Source of the DNA: an uncultured Clostridia bacterium
GTDB taxonomy: Bacteria; Bacillota; Clostridia; Christensenellales; Borkfalkiaceae
Direction of reading: 5' to 3'
NCBI GenBank assembly: GCA_944367465.1
Contig: CALVWO010000012.1
Span: 1-36,479, forward strand
DNA length: 36,479 bases
Part shown: positions 26,126 through 33,215 of the stretch, piece after piece
How the letters are laid out: each line of letters opens with the position of its first letter
How positions within the stretch are numbered: the stretch's first letter is position 1
Made by a program: the position numbers and the translations under genes
The notes under the pieces: generated by a model
Database searches by the model: none
Told to the model about the DNA's origin: nothing
What the model saw: only the letters and a program-made list of their open reading frames with translations

Positions 26126-27580
26126 TCAGCTCTTGCCTTCTGCGGGCTTCTCGTCGGGAGGCGGCGCAAACTCCGCCCAGAAGCAGCTCCCCTTGCCCAC
26201 TTCGGAAATGACGCCGAACGGACAGTCGTGCTGCAGGAGGATGTTCTTGACGATGGAAAGCCCCAGCCCCGATCCGTTGACGGGGCGTTTATGCGTTTTA
26301 TTCGAACGATAGTAACGATCCCAGATGGTATCCACCTCTTCGGGCGGGATGCCCTTGCCCGAATCGATGACTTCAAAGCGGGCGTTGCCGCCCTTTTTGT
26401 ACAGCTTCACGCGCACGCGCTTATCTTCGCCCGTATAGTTGACGGCGTTGCCGATGAGATTGTACAGCACCTGATCGATGCGCTCGCGGTTTGCCTGCGT
26501 ATACAGATCGTCCTCGATCTGCGTTTCGATGACGTACCCCGAAGTCTCCTTCAGGAAGGAAAAACGTTCGGCGACGGAATACACCTCTTCCGAGAGATTG
26601 AACACCGTCTTTTCGCCCATATTGACGCCCGCGCGCAATTTGGAAAGATCGAGAAGATCTCCGACGAGCAGCGTGAGGCGGTCGCATTCGTCGATGATGA
26701 CTTTGGCGTTCGCGTCGCGCTTCTTCTTATCTTCGCCCGTGATCTCGACGATCATGGACGCATACGCCTTGATCATGGTGAGCGGCGTTTTGAAATCGTG
26801 CGAGACGTTCGCAATGAGCTCCTTTTGCATGGTGTCTGCCTTGGAGATCTCGGAGCGGGCATAATCGAGCGCTTCCGAGAGCTCGGTGAGCTCGGCGCAG
26901 AAATAATTTTTCTTGAAATGCAGGTCGTAATTGCCGCGCGCGAGCTCCTTGGCGCGCTCGGTGACCTCGGTGACCGGTTTGGTGATGAACGCCGCCACGA
27001 ATCCGCTCGTGACAAACGCGAGCACGACCGCGACGAGCGCGGTGATGAGCGAGAGGCACTGCATGCTCACCGCAAGATCGCCGTACTGCTCTATGGATGC
27101 AGATACGAAAAGAAAGGTGCTGCGCCCCTCGAGCGAGACCTCCTCCGCATAGGAAACGACGGATTGTGAGACGAGAAACGCCGGGAGCCCGCCCTTCGTC
27201 TTCTGTTCGACGAGCATCTCCGCAAGGTCGCGGTGATCGGTATCGTCGAAATCGAGCGCGCTCTCGCCGTTCTCGTAAAAGAGATAGACGCTCAGCCCGT
27301 AATCGTTGGCGATGTCGGTGAGCCGGAGCCCCAGCACGGAGGCGTTCTGCGCGTTATCGATCTCGGTGATCATCCTGCCGCGCGCATCGGTGATGTTGGC
27401 GAGCGTACTCTCGCGGTACTGCCGCGTGATGAGCGAGTTCTGCACCAGCACGAAAATGACGACGACGAGCAGAGCGAATGCGGAAAAAGCGAACCACAAA
27501 ACGAGGTTCAGGCTTCTGCCCGACCTCACTCTCTGCTCTTTTCCACGTTCTCTCATGCCTCTGTTTACCCCTGAACGCAT
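26126..27580 (-). CDS. Sensor histidine kinase
   Basis: A 484-residue membrane kinase. Two transmembrane helices (about 24-47 and 176-198) enclose a ~125-residue extracytoplasmic sensor domain. A HAMP linker (about 199-250) leads to the HisKA helix with phospho-acceptor His261 in NVSHDFKTPLTMI. The HATPase_c domain has an N-box (LYNLIGNAVNYT), G1 DSGKGIPPEE, F-box region and G2 GSGLGLSIVKNIL. It signals to the response regulator encoded upstream in the same operon. The start is uncertain: ATG 27580 has poor ribosome-binding sequence, and ATG 27556 (MRERG) is an alternative eight codons later. The stimulus is unknown. Confidence 0.92.
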   Translation of the reverse strand: MRSGVNRGMRERGKEQRVRSGRSLNLVLWFAFSAFALLVVVIFVLVQNSLITRQYRESTLANITDARGRMITEIDNAQNASVLGLRLTDIANDYGLSVYLFYENGESALDFDDTDHRDLAEMLVEQKTKGGLPAFLVSQSVVSYAEEVSLEGRSTFLFVSASIEQYGDLAVSMQCLSLITALVAVVLAFVTSGFVAAFITKPVTEVTERAKELARGNYDLHFKKNYFCAELTELSEALDYARSEISKADTMQKELIANVSHDFKTPLTMIKAYASMIVEITGEDKKKRDANAKVIIDECDRLTLLVGDLLDLSKLRAGVNMGEKTVFNLSEEVYSVAERFSFLKETSGYVIETQIEDDLYTQANRERIDQVLYNLIGNAVNYTGEDKRVRVKLYKKGGNARFEVIDSGKGIPPEEVDTIWDRYYRSNKTHKRPVNGSGLGLSIVKNILLQHDCPFGVISEVGKGSCFWAEFAPPPDEKPAEGKS

Positions 27581-27597
27581 CCGACCCGCAAAACAGT

Positions 27598-27629
27598 CCC
27601 GCGCAAAAGCGCGCTGCGCCCTGCGCGGG
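27598..27629. other. Intergenic hairpin between response regulator and kinase
   Basis: CCCGCGCA (27598-27605) pairs with TGCGCGGG (27622-27629). There is no T run after it, so it is not an obvious terminator. It may act as an mRNA stability or processing hairpin that sets kinase output lower than regulator output. Confidence 0.4.
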
Positions 27630-27643
27630 AGCCGTTCCTGCGA

Positions 27644-28312
27644 TCATGCTTCAAATTTATACCCGAGCCCTCTGAGCGTGACGATATACTTTCGGTATTC
27701 CTTGAGATTCCCGCGCAGCATCTTGACATGGGTATCCACGGTACGGTCGTCGCCGTAAAAATCGTACCCCCACACCTTGTTCAGAAGGCGTTCGCGCGTG
27801 AGCGCCACGCCGTTGTTCTGTACGAAATAGAAAAGAAGTTCGTACTCCTTGGGCGTGAGCTCCGCTTTCTCGCCGTTGACGGTGACGCTCCGCCCCGCGA
27901 TATCCACATGCAGCCCCTCGAAGTCGTAGACCTGCGAATTTTCCGCACGCGCCGGCTTGCCGCGCTTCATTACGGCATGGATCCGCGCCATGACTTCCTT
28001 GGGGGAAAACGGTTTGGTCACATAGTCGTCGGAACCGATCTCGAACCCGAAGAGTTTATCGTACTCCTCGCCGCGCGCCGAAAGCATGATGACGGGCGTA
28101 TCTTTGAACTTGCGGATCTCCTTGACCGCCGAAAACCCGTCGAGCTTGGGCATCATGACGTCCATCAGAATGACGTCGTAATCATTCTCCCTGCACTTTT
28201 TGACGGCTTCCATCCCGTCCTGCGCCTCGTCCGCCTCTCCGCCTTCAAATTCGACGTATTCACGGAGCACCGCGCGGATCATCTCCTCGTCGTCTACGAT
28301 CAAAACTTTCAT
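27644..28312 (-). CDS. OmpR/PhoB-family response regulator
   Basis: A 222-residue DNA-binding regulator. The receiver domain (1-118) shows the acidic pair D7/D8, phospho-acceptor D51 in LMDVMMPKLDG, and the conserved Lys in VTKPFSPKE. The C-terminal winged helix (about 130-222) has the typical LTPKEYELLFYFVQNNG and DDRTVDTHVKMLRGNL recognition helix and ends GLGYKFEA. The start ATG 28312 (MKVLIVDDEE) has AAGGAGGAG upstream; an 8-codon longer frame exists but lacks support. First gene of an operon with its cognate kinase and a surface protein. Confidence 0.95.
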   Translation of the reverse strand: MKVLIVDDEEMIRAVLREYVEFEGGEADEAQDGMEAVKKCRENDYDVILMDVMMPKLDGFSAVKEIRKFKDTPVIMLSARGEEYDKLFGFEIGSDDYVTKPFSPKEVMARIHAVMKRGKPARAENSQVYDFEGLHVDIAGRSVTVNGEKAELTPKEYELLFYFVQNNGVALTRERLLNKVWGYDFYGDDRTVDTHVKMLRGNLKEYRKYIVTLRGLGYKFEA

Positions 28313-28334
28313 ATGCTCCTCCTTGATAGCCGAC

Positions 28335-28389
28335 ATTATATCTCTTCTCCTTTATACCTGCTTTAAGAGCGCGTGAAAATTGAGTGAAA
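28335..28389 (-). promoter_or_regulatory. Possible self-activated promoter of the two-component operon
   Basis: Minus strand TATAAT (28340-28335) has no recognisable -35. Upstream are two direct TTTCAC repeats spaced 11 bp (28389-28384 and 28378-28373), the geometry used by PhoB/OmpR-type regulators. Autoactivation is inferred. Confidence 0.45.
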
Positions 28390-28443
28390 TATACACCTCA
28401 TACACAAATCCGGCGCAGACGCGCGCCTTTCCGACGCTCATAT

Positions 28444-28726
28444 TATACTGTAAGGGAGTAATATGAACCCGATCAAAAGCGGAAACTGTGCGCTCATACA
28501 TTGTTGAACCCTTGCCCGTGCCACACGGCACGCGCTGCGGGCTTCGCCTCGTCTGAGACGCTCATCTTGCCGCTTTTGATTGCTACGCACCTTTGGCGTG
28601 AAGATTTTCGTGTCAGATTTTTGTGAAGATGACGCCGCTATACAAGCGTATTGCAAGGAAGATGAGCAAAAAGATGCCGAAAAGATTCCGCCAAAGGCGT
28701 GGTTCGTATTTTTCCCTTACAGTATA
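28444..28726. mobile_element. 283-bp MITE-like element
   Basis: Terminal inverted repeats of 26 bp (28444-28469 and 28701-28726) match at 23 positions; the outer 14 bp, TATACTGTAAGGGA, are perfect. If the outermost TA on each side is the target duplication, the element is TACTGT...ACAGTA flanked by TA, as in IS630/Tc1-mariner derivatives. The interior is non-coding and full of fold-back pairs: ATCAAAAGCGG (28472-28482) with CCGCTTTTGAT (28570-28580), and CCTTTGGCG (28590-28598) with CGCCAAAGG (28689-28697). No transposase is in the window. It fills most of the gap between the response regulator and the radical-SAM gene. Confidence 0.75.
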
Positions 28727-28784
28727 CCACGGAGCCGCCCGACGAATCAAGTAAAAAATATATCGCAATAATTCAAACATTTGT

Positions 28785-28813
28785 TTGACTTTTCCCCGCG
28801 TATGTGCTATACT
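28785..28813 (+). promoter_or_regulatory. Promoter of the radical-SAM/DUF4130 genes
   Basis: TTGACT (28785-28790), 17 bp, TATACT (28808-28813). Transcription should begin at about 28820, which is the A of the start codon, so the message appears leaderless. Confidence 0.75.
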
Positions 28814-28819
28814 CAGAGC

Positions 28820-30067
28820 ATGATCACGGAAGAGAAACTGCATATTCTTACGGAGAGCGCGAAGTACGATGTTTCCTGCTCCTCTTCGGGCAGCGGGCGG
28901 AAAAACGCGGGCGGGATCGGGAACGGCATGCCGGACGGCTGCTGCCATTCCTTCACGCCGGACGGGCGGTGCGTATCGCTTTTGAAAATTTTGATGAGCA
29001 ATGACTGCGTGTTCGACTGCAAATACTGCATGAGCCGCAGGAGCTGCGACGTTCCGCGCGCCACCGCCACGCCCGAGGAGATCTGCGAACTGACCGTGGA
29101 TTTTTACAAACGCAACTATATCGAGGGGCTCTTCCTCTCCTCGGCAGTGCACGTCTCCCCCGATCATACGATGGAACAGCTCGTCCGCACCGTAAAACAT
29201 CTGCGTACGAAGTATAACTTCCACGGATACGTGCATCTTAAAGGTATCCCCCGCGCGGACAGGGCGCTCGTGAGCGAGGCGGCAAGGTACGCCGACCGCA
29301 TGAGTTACAATGTGGAGCTGCCCTCCGAATCGAGTCTGAAGCTGCTCGCGCCGCAGAAAAGCAAGCAGAGCCTTCTCCTTCCGATGAAACAGCTGAAGAG
29401 CGAGCGCGAGATCTTCCGCGCCGAAAAGCGCAAAGGCTACTTTTTGCCCGCGGGGCAGACCACGCAGATGATCGTGGGCGCCTCGCCCGAGCGGGACGGA
29501 CAGATCCTGCGCCTGGCGCAGGGGCTGTACCGCGTGACGGGACTCAAACGCGTGTATTACTCCTCTTACGTTCCCGTCGTGGAAGATTCCGTCCTCCCCG
29601 CCGTACAGAGCCCCGCGCTGCGCGAACACCGCCTCTATCAGGCGGACTGGCTGCTCCGCTTTTACGGATTCGACGTTGAAGAGCTCGTCCCCGCGGCGGA
29701 AAATCTTCCGCTCGAATTCGACCCGAAGTGCGCATGGGCGCTCAGGAACATGCACCTTTTTCCCGTGGAAGTCAACCGCGCGCCCCTCGAAATGCTCCTC
29801 CGCGTTCCCGGGATCGGCGCACGGAGCGCGCAGAAGATCCTTTCGGCGCGGCGGTATACCGCGCTCACTTTCGAACATCTGCAAAAGATGCGCGTGGTGC
29901 TCAAACGCGCGAGGCACTTCATCACGGCGGGCGGAAAGTTTTACGGGACAAAAAACGAGCTCTCCGTTCGCGAGCTGCTCGCGGCGGGCGAAGCGCAGGA
30001 AAACGCGCGGCAGCTCTCTATGTTTGAGAACGGGACGGCGCTCTCCGTCCGCACCGGAGAACTGTGA
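28820..30067 (+). CDS. Putative DNA modification/repair radical SAM protein
   Basis: A 415-residue member of what I know as the TIGR03916 family. The radical-SAM cluster motif is CVFDCKYC (C63, C67, C70; CxxxCxxC). It is preceded by a Cys-rich N-terminus (GCCHSFTPDGRCVSLLKI). A helix-hairpin-helix DNA-binding element occurs near the C-terminus (LLRVPGIGARSAQKILSARR, about 335-355). The reductive cleavage of SAM and an action on DNA are family-level predictions; the reaction is unknown. ATG 28820 (MITEEK) coincides with the expected transcription start. An in-frame ATG at 28781 overlaps the promoter and is rejected. Followed 41 bp later by its usual partner gene. Confidence 0.9.
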   Translation: MITEEKLHILTESAKYDVSCSSSGSGRKNAGGIGNGMPDGCCHSFTPDGRCVSLLKILMSNDCVFDCKYCMSRRSCDVPRATATPEEICELTVDFYKRNYIEGLFLSSAVHVSPDHTMEQLVRTVKHLRTKYNFHGYVHLKGIPRADRALVSEAARYADRMSYNVELPSESSLKLLAPQKSKQSLLLPMKQLKSEREIFRAEKRKGYFLPAGQTTQMIVGASPERDGQILRLAQGLYRVTGLKRVYYSSYVPVVEDSVLPAVQSPALREHRLYQADWLLRFYGFDVEELVPAAENLPLEFDPKCAWALRNMHLFPVEVNRAPLEMLLRVPGIGARSAQKILSARRYTALTFEHLQKMRVVLKRARHFITAGGKFYGTKNELSVRELLAAGEAQENARQLSMFENGTALSVRTGEL

Positions 30068-30108
30068 GTACATAATGGGATACGGACGCAGACGCGTCGG
30101 GCAACGCT

Positions 30109-30936
30109 ATGATCTGGTTTTTTGACGGCAGCAAAGACGCCTTTCTGACAACCTTCCTTCTCGCCTACCGCGACGAACACCCCATCGTTTCGGCGGGCAG
30201 CCATCAGCTCTCGCTCGGGCAGGAGTGCGTTTTCGTCCGTGCAGACGAGAACAAGGCGCGCCGATGCGAGGCACGCCTCAAGGAACTGGATAAAAACTGC
30301 ATGCGGGATCTCGATCTCCTCCTCAGGAGCGGAGAAAGCGACGCGCCGCGCATCGCTTTCGAATATTTCAGGCTCATCGCCGAACGCGGCCGCCCCGTAC
30401 GCGGGATGCTCGCCGAGGACGCCGTCGCAAAGGCGACGGAGTGTATCCGCCGCGTCACCTTCGAAGTGCATCGGTTCAAGGGATTCGTGCGTTTTCTGGA
30501 GAGCGCAAGCGGCGCCCTGTACGCCCCGATTTCGCCCGATCACGACATTGCCGACCTTCTCGTCCCGCACTTCCGCGGACGCATCCCGGATATCCCGTTC
30601 GTCATCCACGACGTCCGCCGCGGCAAAGCTGCGGTATGGGACGGCGCCCACGCCTTTCTTGCGCCCCTCGAGGAGGCGGAGGTCGTCCTCTCCGCCGATG
30701 AAACGGCATGGCAGGCGCTCTGGAAACAGTATTACCGCAGCGTGAATATCCCCTCGCGGGAGCGCATCAGACAGATGAAGGGGTATATGCCCGTGCGATA
30801 CTGGAAATTCATGCCCGAGGATCCTGCCTCGGCGGCTGATCGCACAGCTCGCGGCGCATCTGTTCAAAAATCTCCAGATGCCGCACCTCGTCCGCCCGGA
30901 TCCCCTCGATCGCCGCACGGATCTCCCCGTCCGTGA
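30109..30936 (+). CDS. TIGR03915/DUF4130 family DNA metabolism protein
   Basis: A 275-residue protein whose first ~235 residues match the DUF4130 family, the constant partner of the radical-SAM gene just upstream. Recognisable points are the N-terminal IWFFDGSKDAFLT, LREERVTFEVHRFKGFVRF-like core (VTFEVHRFKGFVRFLE here) and the C-terminal YYRSVNIPSRERIRQMKGYMPVRYWKFMPE. Both are thought to work in DNA repair or base modification. The family normally ends around that WKFMPE; here 40 further Pro/Ser/Arg-rich residues follow, encoded opposite the ferritin-like gene. This suggests loss of the original stop codon. No clear ribosome binding site. Confidence 0.85.
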   Translation: MIWFFDGSKDAFLTTFLLAYRDEHPIVSAGSHQLSLGQECVFVRADENKARRCEARLKELDKNCMRDLDLLLRSGESDAPRIAFEYFRLIAERGRPVRGMLAEDAVAKATECIRRVTFEVHRFKGFVRFLESASGALYAPISPDHDIADLLVPHFRGRIPDIPFVIHDVRRGKAAVWDGAHAFLAPLEEAEVVLSADETAWQALWKQYYRSVNIPSRERIRQMKGYMPVRYWKFMPEDPASAADRTARGASVQKSPDAAPRPPGSPRSPHGSPRP

Positions 30937-31300
30937 CCACGCGCAGAACGCGGTCGTAGCCGGCGATCGCGCACCGCTCCGCGCGGATATCCGATTCGAG
31001 CATCTGCGCGATCTGCCTGACATAGTCGACGTTCGCGGCGGAATAGTACGCCACGGGATAGGGCGGGCAGGCGGTGAATACGGGCGGCACGCCGAGGGAG
31101 ACAAGGATGGAACCGATCTTTTCAAGATGACGCATCTCCTCCACGGCGATCTTCAGAATGGTCTTTGCCTCTTTTTCCTTTCCGCATCCGTCCAGCAGGA
31201 TCGACTGGTAGACATACTGCAAAACGGCGGTAAGTTCCCCTTCCCGCCCCGCATAAGCGGGCGAGAGCGTGCGAAGCAGACAGGCTCTGTTTTGTTCCAT
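30809..31300 (-). CDS. Ferritin-like diiron protein
   Basis: A 163-residue four-helix-bundle protein. Diiron ligands appear in the rubrerythrin/ferritin pattern: E22 (first helix), E55xxH58 (EEMRH), E108 and E138xxH141 (DEVRH). The ~32-residue loop PPVFTACPPYPVAYYSAANVDY lies between the helix pairs. Likely roles are iron storage or peroxide/oxygen detoxification in an anaerobe; the exact reaction is not readable. ATG 31300 is preferred because GGGGG (31313-31309) lies eight bases upstream; ATG 31306 is too close to it. Its 3' end overlaps the DUF4130 gene by 128 bp on the opposite strand. No terminator is visible. Confidence 0.85.
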   Translation of the reverse strand: MEQNRACLLRTLSPAYAGREGELTAVLQYVYQSILLDGCGKEKEAKTILKIAVEEMRHLEKIGSILVSLGVPPVFTACPPYPVAYYSAANVDYVRQIAQMLESDIRAERCAIAGYDRVLRVVTDGEIRAAIEGIRADEVRHLEIFEQMRRELCDQPPRQDPRA

Positions 31301-31364
31301 CGGCATTTCCCCCTTTTTTCTCTCCATCCTATGCAATTCCGGCGGCGCACGGTGCGGCAAACGC

Positions 31365-31393
31365 TTGCTTTTTTTTTGCCGATGTGATAAAAT
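31365..31393 (+). promoter_or_regulatory. Promoter of the aldo/keto reductase
   Basis: TTGCTT (31365-31370), 17 bp including a T run, TAAAAT (31388-31393), 40 bp before the start codon. The T-rich spacer may bend the DNA. Confidence 0.6.
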
Positions 31394-31433
31394 TTCTGCG
31401 TTCAAAAGCACATCGCACCTGAGGCAGACGACT

Positions 31434-32462
31434 ATGGATGAAACGACGTTCAAACGGCTGATCGAAAATAAAACGAGAAAGCCCGACCCTATGCGCTATA
31501 AAAACGCAGCGGTCAAATACCGCCGTGCGGGGAACAGCGGGCTCAAACTCCCCGAACTGGCGCTGGGGCTCTGGCACAACTTCGGCAGTTTCGATAATTT
31601 CGAAATCATGCGCGACATGGTTTTTACCGCGTTCGACAGCGGCATCACCATGTTCGATATCGCCAACAACTACGGCCCCCGCGGCGGCACCGCCGAAGAA
31701 AATTTCGGCAGGATCCTGCGCGAAAGTTTTGCGGGCTACCGCGACGAAATGATCATCACGACGAAAGCGGGTTTCCCGATGTGGCGCGGCCCCTACGGCA
31801 CGGGCGGAAACCGCAAATATCTCACGGCTTCTCTCGACGCCAGCCTGCAAAGGCTCGGGCTCGACTATGTGGACATTTTTTACCACCACCGCCCCGATCC
31901 CGAAACGCCGATCGAAGAGACGTGCTACATGCTCCATCAGCTCGTCGAGCGCGGGAAAACGCTCTATGTCGGTATCTCCAATTATAACCGCGAACAGACG
32001 GAAGCCGCGGTAAAGGTATTCCGCGAGCTGAAAACGCCCTTCATCCTCAACCAGGTGTGCTACAATATGCTCGACCGCACCATAGAGGAAAACGGGCTCA
32101 AGGCGCTTGCGGAAGAGGCGGGATTCGGCATCGTCGTTTACTCCCCTCTCGCACAGGGGCTTCTGACCGAACGCTATACGCACGGCATCCCCGAGGACAG
32201 CCGCATGCGCAAGAGCTGGACGCTCAAAGAAGAGCGTCTGACCCCCGCCTTCTTTGAAAAGCTCTCCAAGCTGCGCGATATCGCCGCTGCACGCGGACAG
32301 ACGCTCCCCGAACTTGCCCTCTCCTGGACGCTGAAAGATAAGGCCGTCTCGAGCGTGATCATCGGCGCCTCATCTTCCGAACAGATCCTGGAAAACATCA
32401 AGATCAATCCCGATTTCACCGCCGAAGAACTCACGGCAATCGACGGGATCTGCAACTCCTGA
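31434..32462 (+). CDS. Aldo/keto reductase, YghZ/GAP-reductase type
   Basis: A 342-residue NADP-dependent TIM-barrel reductase. The catalytic tetrad is visible as D75 and Y80 (FDIANNYGP), K111 (TTKAGFPM) and H151 or H152 (YHHRPD). The block LGLWHNFG...TAEENFGRILRE...GPYGTGGNRKYL closely follows E. coli YghZ (L-glyceraldehyde-3-P/methylglyoxal reductase). A role in detoxifying methylglyoxal or L-GAP is plausible from family knowledge. ATG 31434 is chosen because GAGG lies nine bases upstream and the length fits YghZ (about 346 aa). It is transcribed alone; the next DNA is repetitive. Confidence 0.93.
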   Translation: MDETTFKRLIENKTRKPDPMRYKNAAVKYRRAGNSGLKLPELALGLWHNFGSFDNFEIMRDMVFTAFDSGITMFDIANNYGPRGGTAEENFGRILRESFAGYRDEMIITTKAGFPMWRGPYGTGGNRKYLTASLDASLQRLGLDYVDIFYHHRPDPETPIEETCYMLHQLVERGKTLYVGISNYNREQTEAAVKVFRELKTPFILNQVCYNMLDRTIEENGLKALAEEAGFGIVVYSPLAQGLLTERYTHGIPEDSRMRKSWTLKEERLTPAFFEKLSKLRDIAAARGQTLPELALSWTLKDKAVSSVIIGASSSEQILENIKINPDFTAEELTAIDGICNS

Positions 32463-32513
32463 CGCATACATGTAAGATTTGCGCCGCGAAAGGAGCATAC
32501 CTTTTCCCTGAGC

Positions 32514-32738
32514 GCGCTGCCTGCGGCATCGGACGATCGCGGCAAGAACGAAAATAAAAAATTTGCCGATTTTTCCCGGCAATTTCAATACGGAAGGTTG
32601 GCGGAGCGGTACTTCGCTTGCGCTCGTGCGCTGCCTGCGGCATCGGGCGATCGCGGCAGGAACAAAAAAATTGCCGATTTTTCCCGGCAATTTCAATACG
32701 GAAGGTTGGCGGAGCGGTCGATCGCGGCGGTCTTGAAA
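32514..32738. repeat. Tandem ~110-bp repeat with partial tRNA-Ser copies
   Basis: Two copies of a unit GCGCTGCCTGCGGCATCGG... (from 32514 and from 32628) each end in an A/T-rich hairpin (TTGCCG...CGGCAA) followed by CGGAAGGTTGGCGGAGCGGT. That last segment is nearly identical to the 5' end of the real tRNA-Ser gene at 33012. Copy one stops after the D-arm (32592-32610). Copy two continues to the anticodon loop GTCTTGAAA (32700-32738), then diverges. The same hairpin also precedes the real tRNA (32981-33006). These look like scars of tRNA gene duplication or of repeated integration at the tRNA. Confidence 0.8.
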
Positions 32739-32748
32739 TGCGCTTGAA

Positions 32749-32965
32749 ATCAAGCGGTCTAAACGCGCTACTTGTTTCTACAACGGAAACGGAACTTCGG
32801 CAGATTTGCCACGCAAGCGATTGATTTTACCCTGTATCTTGTGGTAAAATATCTGTTGTCAAAGCAGTCGATTTGCAAGTCGGTTTCTACAAACTATCCG
32901 CAAACGCCGTAAATTCTACAAACTTTTCTACAAATTGCAAATCAAGCGGTCAAAACTTGTAGAAA
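32749..32965. repeat. Short dispersed repeats TTTCTACAA and ATCAAGCGGTC
   Basis: TTTCTACAA occurs at 32775, 32884 and 32925, ATTCTACAA at 32913, and the inverted form TTGTAGAAA at 32957. ATCAAGCGGTC occurs at 32749 and 32941. Iteron-like or integrase arm-site-like, but with no regular period. No gene is seen in 32463-33011. Confidence 0.55.
32821..32850 (+). promoter_or_regulatory. Possible promoter of tRNA-Ser
   Basis: TTGATT (32821-32826), 18 bp, TAAAAT (32845-32850), embedded in a perfect ATTTTACC/GGTAAAAT inverted repeat (32824-32831 / 32843-32850). It is about 155 bp upstream of the tRNA, with a terminator-like hairpin in between, so its role is uncertain. Confidence 0.35.
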
Positions 32966-32980
32966 CGCAAAACTGAATAA

Positions 32981-33006
32981 AAAATTGCCGATTTTTCGGC
33001 AATTTT
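32981..33006 (+). terminator. Hairpin immediately before tRNA-Ser
   Basis: Perfect 10-bp stem AAAATTGCCG (32981-32990) / CGGCAATTTT (32997-33006), only five bases from the first tRNA base. It resembles an intrinsic terminator, but may be part of the tRNA precursor. Variants precede both partial tRNA copies. Confidence 0.45.
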
Positions 33007-33011
33007 AACAC

Positions 33012-33099
33012 GGAAGGTTGGCAGAGAGGTCGATGGCACCAGTCTTGAAAACTGGAGACCTGCAAGGGTCCGGGGGTTCGAATCCCTCACCTTCCGCCA
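33012..33099 (+). tRNA. tRNA-Ser (UGA anticodon)
   Basis: An 88-nt gene with acceptor arms GGAAGGT (33012-33018) and ACCTTCC (33089-33095), discriminator G and encoded CCA. The anticodon stem CCAGT/ACTGG holds loop CTTGAAA, with anticodon TGA at 33046-33048. The T-arm contains GGTTCGAATCC. The long variable arm between the anticodon and T arms is the class II shape of serine tRNAs. It lies at the boundary between GC-rich host DNA and the AT-rich defence island. Confidence 0.95.
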
Positions 33100-33138
33100 T
33101 ACCGAGCCTAAAATGATTTTAACTAGGCTCGGTATTTT
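33099..33138 (+). terminator. Terminator of tRNA-Ser
   Basis: A perfect 12-bp inverted repeat ATACCGAGCCTA (33099-33110) / TAGGCTCGGTAT (33124-33135) followed by TTTTG, directly after the CCA end. Confidence 0.8.
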
Positions 33139-33154
33139 GTTATATCAATCGCTC

Positions 33155-33183
33155 TTGATTTTTTATGATAACAATGATATAAT
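33155..33183 (+). promoter_or_regulatory. Promoter of the hamA-hamB-like genes
   Basis: TTGATT (33155-33160), 17 bp, TATAAT (33178-33183), 33 bp upstream of the first start codon. Confidence 0.7.
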
Positions 33184-33215
33184 TGATTTAATAATTATAG
33201 ATATGGGAAATTGAA

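Noticed and set aside
28438-28656. 72-codon minus-strand frame within the MITE-like element
   Set aside because: No ribosome binding site, overlaps inverted repeats and shows no protein-like features.
28613-30073. 486-codon minus-strand frame opposite the radical-SAM gene
   Set aside because: The plus strand has the CxxxCxxC radical-SAM motif, HhH motif and a promoter; the minus translation has no known features and ends in the MITE.
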